This document shows, piece after piece, positions 11,401 through 21,561 of a stretch of DNA of 64,000 bases. The notes under the pieces were generated by a model. It was not told where the DNA came from. It was given only the letters and a program-made list of their open reading frames with translations, and did not search any database. How positions within the stretch are numbered: position 1 is the first letter of the stretch; every line of letters begins with the position of its first letter. Source of the DNA: Takakia lepidozioides (lineage: Eukaryota > Streptophyta > Takakiopsida > Takakiales > Takakiaceae); contig CM060732.1 of assembly GCA_030704615.1 (NCBI GenBank), positions 14,384,001-14,448,000 of the forward strand. Direction: 5' to 3'. The position numbers were made by a program, and so were the translations under genes.

Positions 11401-11998
11401 CTCGACACTATAAGAAAACAAACACAGCTCTGTCCTGTTTGTCTCTCATGATCAAACTCGACATAAAGAAAACAAACAGATGCCACAGTGGCAAGGAAGA
11501 CAAAAAAAACGCTAAGTCCCCTCTACTCATGACTGGATGGATGAATGTAGCGATAGATGGATGGATTTTGGGTTTTCCATCAACACACAAACCACTAAAG
11601 TTTTTCATGTATCACCACAGAATTAGTAATACCAATCACTGGTGTGTATGTAATCACTCAGGCGTAACCACTGGCCGAGCTGTAACCACTCACTCTACAC
11701 CACTCTCAAAGTGGTACCAATCAATGGGGGTCTTTAACCACTCCAGATCTACGTATACTGTCCCCGTCCACGTGGAATAATATAGTTCGTGATTAAAATA
11801 TATTTTGAAATGATAAATCTTAAATAAAAATTGAATTATTACACGTGGAGTAGCAAGTGGTTTCAATCACCTCCCATCACTTAGGTGTCTTCAGCCACTC
11901 ACAACCCACCACAGAAGTGGTACCAATCACTCACGTGTATGTAACCACTCAAAAGTGCCCACTTGAAGAATGGTTCCAGTTACAAAAAGGTCTTAACC
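11401..11998. other. AT-rich gene-free stretch before element E1
   Basis: Holds short CACTC / ACCACT-rich direct and inverted repeats (11640-11960) like those at 7010-7330. The last 8 bp, TCTTAACC (11991-11998), would be the target duplication of E1, but E1's other end is lost, so it cannot be checked. Confidence 0.45.
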
Positions 11999-12075
11999 GA
12001 GGTTAGCTATTTCATGAGCATGAGCGGCATGAGCGGCATGAGCGGAGTAGTAAGACAATCGGTTTTCATGAGCAG
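11999..12075. repeat. E1 left terminal inverted repeat and subterminal 9-mers
   Basis: GAGGTTAGCTATTTCATGAG, then ATGAGCGGC repeated, then AGTAGTAAGACAATCGG. The right end of E2 (41090 down to about 41016) matches it almost base for base. Confidence 0.85.
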
Positions 12076-12239
12076 AAGTACAAATTCCGCAAATAAAAAA
12101 CATTAAAAACCATTATTTTAATGGGATGTGTTCCCCCCCCCAAAAAAAAAAAAAAAACAATATAATATTCATTGTTTGAAGTAGAAATTGTAGTTTTGAG
12201 AGACGTGCTCATGATATTTTGTTTTCCGCTCATGCGAAT

Positions 12240-12600
12240 TCCGAGCGACATCTGCAAAAATGGCGCCGAATTTCGCGGTAATAGGTTCCGCAAGCAGAAA
12301 AATCGGCGACGTATTGCGCGGTAATAGGTGACTCCGGCAAAAAATGGTGCCGAATTTCGCGGTTATAGGTCCCAACTTCATTGAAGTGTAAGCCCAAAAT
12401 TTGGAAATGTGGCGCCGAATTTCGATACATGGTTCCGGGCATTGCACAAATGTTGGGCAGTTCTGGACCATGTAATTGTAAATTCGGCGCCATTTTTCTA
12501 GACATCGTCTCCAGACAATGTTAGGACTTAGCCAATTTTCGGCCCAAAAAAGGGAAATTCGGCGCCATTTTTCCAGAAATGGCCCCCTCAACTGCAACTG
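12240..12600. repeat. GGCGCC-core palindrome cluster at the transposase-side end of E1
   Basis: Several AAAATGGCGCCGAATTT-type sites and reversed versions (for example near 12261, 12410, 12487 and 12570), some with one-base changes in the core. The same cluster occurs at 40450-40870 in E2. It lies between the terminus and the transposase 3' end. Confidence 0.75.
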
Positions 12601-12850
12601 TTGGAACTCAGTTTTCTGGAAGATTTGCAAATTTTTCCTGCCGCCATCTTTGAATTGATTCTGTTTCGACATTGAATTGCCACTGGACGTCAACAGATAT
12701 CCAACAGTCCCTAGTGTTTAAAAGACATCACTTTAATATTGTCTGTCTCATTCCAGGAGTTTTGGGGTGCAATTCATTACAGTGCAAAACAAAGTCTAAT
12801 GCATTAAAATGCAATTGCAAATATCCATATGGTGGAGACCCTTTTCCCCA

Positions 12851-15800
12851 TCAATGATTTCTGGAATCCCGGCGGAGGAGTTTGTGTAGCTCGTTCACGC
12901 TCAACGCTGGTGCATGAATAAAGTCATCAATAGTCAAGTTCATCCTCAACCTCTTCAGGTAAATGTAATACAGATGCTTGCACGGATAATACTTTGACCC
13001 CTTCTTTGCTTCCATCAACGAGAAGTCCGTACAATTGCAAGTCGGCTCCACTCCAATCGTAATTGTGTATACGTCGTCGCGTATAGCTGAGCCGGCCGTT
13101 GTCATCCGATAAACACGCCCAAGGCCGGGTGGGGGTACGTCCATGGAGCTCTGAATAGTGCAAGCCATCCCAAGAGCATTGGCAATCCGAGTCTCATTCA
13201 ACTTGTTGGGAGGGTGTCGTCTCTTCACTCTTCCGAATCGCATTGTGGGATGTGCAGAATTGTCCAATCCGTCTCTACTGGACGGAGCAGCCTGCAATGG
13301 CTGGGTCTGAGGAACTGGAAACGAGTGGGCCGGGACGTCTGTGCGTTGCACCATTCAAAATCATGCTGCAGAAAGAGCATCTGCCTCATTCTGAGAGAGG
13401 TTGCAACCCAGTGCAATAGGCCAGACTCCCGGAGGCTCCGACATTCCCTGAATCCCGTACTTGGGCTTGCCAAATACACAGGTCATTATGTCGTGCCTAC
13501 AGAACCAAAACGTCTGCATTGTGGCGTGAGAGAATGTGAGAATCAAAAATCTGCCACTGAAACAAGGTGCAGGTACAGCACCGTGTGGGTTCCTCCGAAT
13601 CATCTTACCACAACGTGCTCTCGTATCCACCCGGATGGCGCAGCACTTCCCTCGAAATGCCGGCAATGTCCTTGCTATTCTCCACTGTGACTCCGACACT
13701 CTTGTCTCCACAATGGGTATGTTGTACTGCGTTACTACAGATGGCTCGTTATGTTCCGCGGGCACGTGTCCTGTGCTCAAAGGAGATGGCGATCTTGAAC
13801 GTGCAGGACTTGCGGTGCTCGACGAGACCTCCTTGGGCAACATCATGGGACCACGAGGGAGCATGCAAATATTCTTGTCAGCTCGCCATGAATCCTCTTC
13901 TCCGCCAGGTGCCTCGTCAAGTCTTCGTCTCACTGGACGGGTGTGACCATCTCCTTCCAAGTGTTGGCCTCTTCGAAGCAATGGCGTGTCCCAAAGGCCC
14001 TCTCGCAAGGCTGCCGCCCACTTGCAAGGATTCTTCGATCTGGAGGCAGTCCGCATCAGCATTTCCTGCCTGTCCGGCCCCAAACCCCACTGTTTCCCTT
14101 TCAAGAACTCGTTGTACCTGCATTGCTGCATAATGGACCTGACAATGTCCTCCGTTGTGGCAGTGAGGATGTCCACCAGATGCGCCGTAGAGGAGGCACG
14201 CTAGGAAGAATGTACTAATTCGGCCATGTTTGTTGTCGGCATGTCGGTGTCGGAGTCTAGACACATTTCCTGCACATGCAGAGGTTACAAGCAAGTTACA
14301 AAGAACGAGTAGCATAATATTCAACGTGACGCGAATTCGTCCAACTCACCTCCCGCATATAGTCGCCGAACTGGAGGAAACGATAATGCCACCATGCTAG
14401 CCAACTGACCATTGCTCCCTTGTCTGATTTCTTTACAGCACCTAACGTTGTCCACCAAGCCCATATACATGCAAATTGTGTCTCTGCATCATCCAAGGTG
14501 GGAGCACGCTTCCACGCAAGACACATGGAACGGTGCTCCTCTCTGAAATCTGGCGCCACGAGCCGGGTTGTGTACTGCAACAAGCTCTGCAGAAAATGGA
14601 ACCCACAAGATCTCTCCTGGCCTTCCATCGGAACATTGGGGGCTTCCCCGTACACCCTTCGGATGGCAGCCCAATTTGCTTGTGCGTTGTCTGCCATGAA
14701 ACCACGGAAATTGGGAGGGGGCAATCCCGCCCTGGCCATCTGTTTGTTTATTTCCTGCCAAAGAAGCATCTCTGATTGTGTGTCCTCTCCTTTCATCTCA
14801 CAAATAGCAATTGTCATTAGCATCCTGCAGCGGGTGTCGTAGACATGTGCAGCCATTGTTACCCACTGGTGATTTGTAATTCGCTTGATATGGTCAAACA
14901 TGACCCAACTGTTTGACAAGTCCCCACTCGTCATCCGGTCGACCAGTTCGACGCCGCTGCCAGGCCCACATGTGGACATTTTGAATACGAAACAACGATC
15001 TGCCTCAGTCCCTTGTCCTGGAAACCTACTTCCATGAATGTAGTCATATCCACATTGTCGCTTCACCTCCAGAATGGAGTGCATATCCGAGCCACGCCCA
15101 ATTTTCTGTTTGCAGGAGACAATGTGGTTTCGGACATGCGGTGAATAGACGTGGGACACCGACTCCATCAATACCTCCATTTCCTTCTCATCGAGAGGAA
15201 CTCTGTCGGAGCCGTCTTCCGACATAATTCTGGCCAATGCCATCTTATGGGCGGCCTGCAGCTGTATCTGTTTGGGTTTGGCACCAGGTCTCAACCTAAC
15301 CTCCTTCTGAACGAGCTGCTCTGCCTCGTGGGCAGCCTCCCGCGAGTTCCCCCTCGCCAATTTGTGACAATGGGAACCAACGTGTATGCAAGCTCGTGTG
15401 AGGTCAGGGAAACGGTGCAACACATAGAACTGCTTGACATTACAAACATACATGCAATGTGGTGGTTCTTGGCAATGCGCACACTTAAATGTGGAGTTTG
15501 GAACCTTCTCCTGAGCTCGAAATGGTTGATGAGTTGTGCCTGTCCAATCCGTCTCGTTCCTGTGACCTCTGGATTTAAAGTGGAAGCAAGTTGGGGAGAA
15601 ACACCGCAACGCGCCCGCACAAACAATGTAGCGCACCCGCACACCATCGAGCATCTTCATGCTGGTGGTTTTGGTGACGCACCAAGGATGACCGTCATGT
15701 TTCCTATCCATATCTGTCAACATTCCGGACGCCCTCGAATAGTCCGTTCGAGGAAGAACTCAAAGAACATATTACCGTCGACGTCTACGGGAAGGCATGT

Positions 15801-16250
15801 AACGGATTTAATGGCGAACTTGCCGTAGTCCAGCCCAGGCAGCTCTGAGCGGTGTCCCTCCATGTGAAGCCCTCGCAGAATTTCAAGAATGGATCGAACT
15901 GCTGTGTTCGTGCTGGGAATATGACTCCCTAGTCCGTTGATGTCCATTGAGGACTTGCCTGATCTCCAGGATGATCTCGGAACTTCCATGATCTCGTCGG
16001 AGTCGGACAGGTTGTGAACAACTCGGTTCTCGCTCTTCATTGAATGGGTTCGGCTGTGGATTTACCTCGTTGCGGACTTCTCTCTTTGAGGTACCCACTC
16101 TCTGATTCGCTGATTGTTTCGTGGAAGGCGGCAGGATAGAAGGCACATTTGGGGGGCAAATGAAGTCCCCAACAGCCCTGTATATGACGCTGTCCGATGG
16201 TGGAACTCGCCATTCCCTGCCGTTGCCAAAATCATCGTGGAACACAACAA
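12851..16250 (-). pseudogene. SWIM-finger Mutator-like transposase, family I copy B
   Basis: Homologous throughout to copy D (37068-40305). Seen from the N-terminal side: VFHDDFGNG (the first about 60 residues are deleted), KHDGHPWC, GALRCFSPTC, FKCAHC, GSHCHKLARG, then the RNase-H-like core MFDHIKR, CEMKGEDTQSEMLLW, FMADNAQANW and CGFHFLQ, a GT-AG intron (about 14278-14347), a Ser/Pro-rich linker, and a SWIM finger CNCTDF ... CKH near 13045-12975. Expected role is excision and insertion of the element in the nucleus. Defects: N-terminal truncation, a 1-nt deletion near 15750, TAG at 14201-14203, and TGA codons just before the last domain near 13357-13366. Copy D is intact at the first three sites, so the ancestral frame is clear. 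Confidence 0.85.
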
Positions 16251-16261
16251 TACTTTGAAAT

Positions 16262-16308
16262 TTAATTTTGCCCTCCCGCCCCAAGTTGGGCGATCCAAAC
16301 ATGCGATG
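16262..16308. other. Inverted remnant of the shared promoter/first-exon region in E1
   Basis: The 45-bp stretch TTTTGCCCTCCCGCCCCAAG ... CATGCGATGAG is the reverse complement of the start of the methyltransferase-type gene in E2 (about 34284-34328 on its own strand). In E1 it sits between the two divergent genes in the wrong orientation, so a local inversion accompanied loss of the promoter. Confidence 0.6.
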
Positions 16309-16324
16309 AGTAGCGGCTTTTGGA

Positions 16325-19300
16325 GTGACTGCTCGACCTTTTGTTGGTGGATGGGAGGACCTGCAGCGAGAGTATGACAGAATAGGCATTGGGGAGGTTG
16401 GTGCAGGCGGCATGGCAGGTGAAGGGCATCGGATGAGGACAGCAGATCCGGCAATGGAGGATGTTGATGCACATGCAGTAGGGCCCGCCCATGCAAAGAA
16501 GAAGAAGAAAGCCAAGCAAATGCAATCCCCGGCGAGAGAGCCGTCACAGGCTGCGGAGGGGGGAGTGAGCAGGGCGCACGAGGGTGTCAGTTCGCCTCAA
16601 TCAAAGGTGGTCATCCTGGAGGGCTCCCCTGCTGCTACCCCTAGTGAGAAACAGAAAGCCCGTGAGAGGGCAAAAGAGAGGGCAAAAGAACAGGCGAGAC
16701 AGAAGGCTAGCCAGGAGGAAAGAGAAAAGGCCACTGAAGAGGCCAGGGGTGTCGAAATGACAGATGCCCATGTAAGTAAGGGACGCACAGAGATGGTGGA
16801 TCCCTCCAAGACACCACAAAGAGGCAGTAACACACCGGTTACACCATCGCGGGCAGGAGCAGCCCCTGCAATTACCCATACGGTGGAGACTGGAGGAGGG
16901 GAAAGAACACCACAAAGAGCACGGATTGTGCAAGTTCGAGGTGAAGCTGGGGAGAGGGCAGTAGAGATGGGGAGAGTGCTCGAGGTGGTTCCGGTGGTGG
17001 TTGACCATGTTGAGGACGACGAGAGGGAGCTTTCTAACCAAGATGACATCCTACCGGACATCCCCAGGCCCCAAACCCGGAGCATACAGGCTGGATTTGG
17101 CGGTCCGGGTGGGCTGCCGGAGAACCCCCCTGCAACAGACGTCATGTCGGAGGCGGATATGAAGTTGGCCGCTACCAAGATGTTGGAGGCAACCCACAAC
17201 AACATTGGCAGGGTCCTGGGGGGCATGGTGTACCCGGCCAAGCTTTGGATTCCCCTTTGCCGCTTGGTTTCATTGCAGGTGGTCAGACCTACCCTCCCAT
17301 GTGATATCGACAAGCTGAAATTCTCTTTCCAGGAGGGATATCGAATGGGGTCTGCCGCGTTTTACGTTTCCATGGAGAACGACCACGGAGCTTCTTGTGC
17401 CCACACTTCCGATGAGGTGGACAAATGGGGTCCCCATTGGCAAAGGCGAAATGAGGAGTTCGAGAGATTGATTGCTACTGATCCTCTTTTCCAGCACTTG
17501 TCCGGAAAGATGTTTTACATGTGGGACGGCAATCATCGCCTCTTGGCATGGATGGAGTACGTAGCCCAAGCCCACCCCAACGACCTGGATTGGCATTTTG
17601 CTGTGGAGTGTGTTGTGCTGAAGATTGCAGTCTTCTCAAAGCGGCAATGGCAGACATCAACTCGTAAGTTACAATGCTTCTTGCTTTGGAACTTTGAATT
17701 TGAAACAGACATTTCAATGCCAATCGTCATATTTGTTACAAATTCTCATTTCTGTACTGTTTAATGGAAATGTGGCATTGCAGGGTGACTGAGAATGCCT
17801 TCATTGCCACCAACTTGTCCCATATGCTCTTCCGAGTGAAGGATGTTGGGAAGCAGGGGGTGCAAGAGTTTGCCAATTCGCTCAGTGCCGACCTCCTGCG
17901 CAAGTCGGAGGCAAAGGCAGACAGAACCTGGTATAGGCTGAGCATGGACACCATGGTGGACTACATATTTCGGGTAAAGCTCCTCACTGTTTTGTTGAGC
18001 TAATCTGTCTCTCCTCCCCCAATAGAAAAAAAAGTGTTGAGCAAGATCTCTAATCTTATGTGCGCATTCTTGACAGACAAAAATTCAGCAGGATTTGGCA
18101 CATGCGTGGAGGTTCTGCATGTAGTCAGAGGAGAAGAAACTAACTCTTCCGGCACTGGAATTGTATCTGAAAGCTGCGGAGGCGAAGGCCCGCATCAAGT
18201 ACAAGTCGCGGATGGTAAAGTACGTGGCCATAGCTGATCCCGCCCTTGGTGCCGATTTTTTAGTGGAGGTGGGGAAGCACTACTCCCGCACTCTGAAGCC
18301 CACAATGACATTGGAGAAGCTGCATCGACTAGCCACATCATGTGTGGATGCAACAGAAAAGGTTATACATTCTTAACCAAATTGTCGTGGCAGCAATTCG
18401 TTTTTGTGGTGTTTGGCGCTTACTTATATGCTGGGTGGTTGGACAGACCCACTGGCTCCAAATCTGGAATGGTTCCCAAAGTACAAGGGACATGTGGAGC
18501 TTCCCCAAACCCGACAAACTGTCCGACCCCACATTCGACATGTGGATGAACTGCATGACATGGTGGTTTCGGGTACTTTCCCACGCTTCATTTGGGGCGT
18601 CTACTCTTGTATCGGATGGATTTATTGTATTTTTTGAGGAAAATGGTCTGATGGAGAATCTCCACAGGTGACGACGAATGCGCAATAGCAGCTTGACACA
18701 TAAGCACATCAGTTCAAGCTGGAGATTTCTGGTGAAGCTGAGAGCCTACGCGACTATGTGACGAGGTACTTTCTGCTCTACAAAATCGACCTATTCTTTC
18801 GAGAGATACCCCATGCCCGCCAAAGCCACGAGTTCACTGACCAGCCGAACCCGGACAAAGCGGCAATGCGCCTTCTGTACAAGTACAAACGTTGTGCCTT
18901 TCTTTTTAGTCCTAACATTTCCAGGATGTAAGAGGCCCTATGTGGCGCATGAAAATTAGTTGTGGTCCTAGGAAAAATGGCGCCGAATTTCCGAATTCGG
19001 GCCCTCGGGGATGGCTGTCCAGGGGGTGCCTGGCACTCAGTCCGGAAATTCGGCGCCATTTTTCCAGTTGCAGGCCCAGTCAGATCTGGGACTTACCCAT
19101 TCTCGGCTCCAACCTGGGAAAAAAATGGCGCCAAATTTCCAGTTTAGGGCCCCGAAAATGGCTAGGTCCCTTGGGAGGCTGGCACCGAATCCGGAAATTC
19201 GGCGCCATTTTTCCAGTTCCGGGCCCAGTGAGTTCTGGGACTTAGCCATTTTCGGGCCCAACCTGGGAAAATGGCGCCGAATATCCAGTGCAGGGCCCCG

Positions 19301-21097
19301 AAAATGGCTAAGTCCCTACAGTGGCAGGCACCGAAACCGGAAATTCGGCGCCATTTTTCCAGTTTCGGGCCCAGTCAGTTCTGGGACTTAGCCATTTTCG
19401 GGCCCAACCTGGGAAAATGGCACCGAATATCCAGTGCAGGGCCCCAAAAATGGCTAAGTCCCTACAATGGCAGGCACCGGAACCAGAAATTCGGCGCCAT
19501 TTTTCCAGTTCCGGGCCCAGTGAGTTCTGGGACTTAGCCATTTTCGGGCCCAACCTGGGAAAATGGCGCCGAATATCCAGTGCAGGGCCCCCGAAAATGG
19601 CTAAGTCCCTACAGTGGCAGACACCGAAACCGGAAATTCGGCGCCATTTTTCCAGTTCCGGGCCCAGTGAGTTCTGGGACTTAGGCATATTCGGCCCCAA
19701 CCTGGGAAAATGGCACCGGTTTTCCAGTGCAGGACCCCTAGTGTGGCAGGCACCGAAACCGGAATTTCCAGTTCCGGACCTAGTCATTTTCATTCCCTAA
19801 AATTTACCTCGTTCCTGGGACCTCATTCTGTGTGTTTCTTGAATGCAGGTACTGCAAGTTCTCCCTTTTGGAGAAAGGACATCTGTCCTTCGAGCCGCCA
19901 TTTTTCCTCGCATGGAGGAACCCTGGGGTTGACTCCATGTACACTGACGTCATCATGAAGGAGTGGCATCTGGAACATTTGCGCGACTGCCCTTGGTATG
20001 TGGACCTTCCGCCCGGCTCGCTCGACCCATCCAAGTTTCAATTGAAGCTGGATGCTGAGGCTCGACGAAACCGGGCTCCGCTGCCTCCGCTGGGTCCAAA
20101 AGAGGCGAGAGCGCTTGCCCAGTCCAGGAAAGTGGCAGAGCTTGCTCAGGCAGGTATTCAAGAGAAATTGAATGAGAAGAATAAAGGACAAAAGAAAAGG
20201 ACACGGAACATGGGAGTACAGTAACCCCCAAAAAACAGAAAACCACCGGGGCACCAGAGGAGGCGCAGGAGGGGCCCCAAGGGAGTGACTCCGATGACAA
20301 CTTTGTGCAAGGTCCTGCGACTGCTGCTGCTGCTGCTACCAAGTCACCAGTCGTCCGGGTTCCCAAGTCAGTTCGGTCTGGGACTAGTTCTGCTAAGAAG
20401 TTGGCATTTGAGGGCGAGCCTACACGGCGGTGCGGTGACGTTTCCGAGGAGGCCAAAGCTAGAACCCCCAACCATCATCCAACGTGTCAATGAGAGCTTC
20501 CTTGACGCTTTGGCTGCCAGGGCAAAGAAGGTGGCACACAGCAAGTCTGTGGAGGAGCAGAAGGGGAAAGCCAAGAAGAGGGCTCCCAGTACAGAGCCTA
20601 AAGACACCCCTGGTTTTGAATCCATGATGGAATTCTTCACGGCTGTGAGCACGGATTGCAAGAGCACTCGGGGTGGGGTTGAGGTGGAGAGAGCCTGCGA
20701 TATGATTCTCCTCGATATTCCAGATGGGGAGCTGCTGGAGGGCCTGGATGGTGTGCCCACCTAGAACAGGTTTACTGAGGACTACTGGAGAGCCGGGTTT
20801 GGGCTGGCAGGGATGCTCCTGGATGACGGTGGATGTATGGTGGTCCTTGCCACAAGAGAGAAGACCAAAGACTGTTGTTGTGGCAAGGTGGACACCAAAA
20901 AGTGTCACCCCGGTCCTCCTCAAAAAATGGTTCTGCATCAATACGCAGGGGTTGCGAACAGAGGGCCAGAGTGTAAGTTATCAATCTATTGCATTCACTT
21001 CATATTGTGGTGTATCTGAACTAGACCCTGGAGTTGATCCCTCTTTTGTTGGATGTGCAGACATTGGTGTTTGAGGCATATTGTTTTGTGAAGAGAG
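16325..21097 (+). pseudogene. Transposon ParB-like/amino-methyltransferase-type gene, family I copy 1
   Basis: A multi-exon gene matching the copy in E2. Exon 1 (to about 17665): a charged region (KARERAKERAKEQARQKAS), then a ParB/sulfiredoxin-like segment ending in WDGNHRLLAW (GACGGCAATCATCGC at 17525-17539). Exon 2 is about 17784-17970 (RVTENAFIATNLSH); further exons run to about 18880, then an 850-bp intron full of palindromes, then an exon from 19850 (YCKFSLLEKGHLSF) to the motif IV-like CDMILLDIPDGELLEG (20699-20728). Donors such as CTC/GTAAGT (17665) and acceptors such as TTGCAG (17783) are visible. Defects: a 16-bp deletion near 17625, TAG in exon 3 (about 18122), frameshifts at 20200-20450, TAG at 20762-20764, and loss of everything after about 21097, including motif I. 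Confidence 0.78.
18960..19800. repeat. Regular array of GGCGCC-core palindromes inside an intron (E1)
   Basis: Eleven sites with core starts at 18979, 19052, 19127, 19201, 19273, 19347, 19419 (GGCACC), 19493, 19565, 19640 and 19712 (GGCACC). Spacing alternates 72-75 bp and orientation alternates (AAAATGGCGCC, then TTCGGCGCCATTTTT). Spacers carry GGGCCCA and ACTTAGCCATTTTCGGG. The array lies between the exon ending near 18890 and the acceptor near 19848. Confidence 0.92.
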
Positions 21098-21561
21098 GTG
21101 GCACTATCCGTCATCTGCCACGTCAGCATTAACATGCGCCGCCTATAACCGAGGATGGTCCTATGACCGTGGAATTAATGCAGGGAATCTTGCCTAAATA
21201 GAATCAAGACTACCATGAGGCCTATAATTGTAGCATCCAACATTGTGCAATTACAAATGCTTGTTTCACTTTTACAATTATGAGGACGAGAAAATATCCT
21301 CACAAAGTGTGTGCCATAGAGGCTGCCACGGGAAGACCTTCCTCCCTCCTCAAATAACAATGAGAGTTAGGATCATTTTCAAAAGATGATTGTAGTAGAC
21401 ATGCAGACTTCGAACGGTGCAATGACAAATGTGCTTTTAAAAGTTGCCACTCAGAGCTCACTCCGTATAGTTGGAGGCCATATCATTGCACTGCCGACGA
21501 ATTGATGTGAATTACACATTTCAAATCATGGTCGTCCACATACCACATTGCATAGTTGATG
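21098..21561. other. Gene-free junction between E1 and the copy C transposase
   Basis: E1 similarity ends at GTGAAGAGAGG. The next bases, TGGCACTATCCGTCATCTGC, could be the terminus of the family II element, but no matching opposite end was found. No ORF is supported here. Confidence 0.4.

Larger units (their letters stand above)
11999..21097. mobile_element. E1: large family I DNA transposon, truncated on the right
   Basis: The left terminus is GAGGTTAGCTATTTCATGAG at 11999, followed by repeated ATGAGCGGC 9-mers, matching the right terminus of E2 in reverse orientation. Contents mirror E2: transposase on the - strand (12851-16250) and the ParB/methyltransferase-type gene on the + strand (from 16325), divergent. 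The copy stops in mid-exon at about 21097, where sequence unrelated to E2 begins, so motif I of the methyltransferase and the right terminus are missing. The 2.7-kb shared promoter found in E2 is almost wholly deleted, with a small inverted block left at 16262-16308. Confidence 0.85.

Noticed and set aside
18962-19800. Long open frames through the palindrome arrays on both strands
   Set aside because: The translations are repeats of the array (KFGAIFP, MAPNFQF) and appear on both strands. They follow from unit length and composition, and the array lies in an intron.
18960-19800. CRISPR-like array (regular spacing of short repeats)
   Set aside because: Repeats are palindromic and alternate in orientation, spacers are themselves repetitive, and the host is clearly a plant nucleus.
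21092-21130. Terminus of the copy C element starting at GAGGTGGCACTATCC
   Set aside because: Weak similarity to the family I end only; no opposite end and no duplication could be matched.
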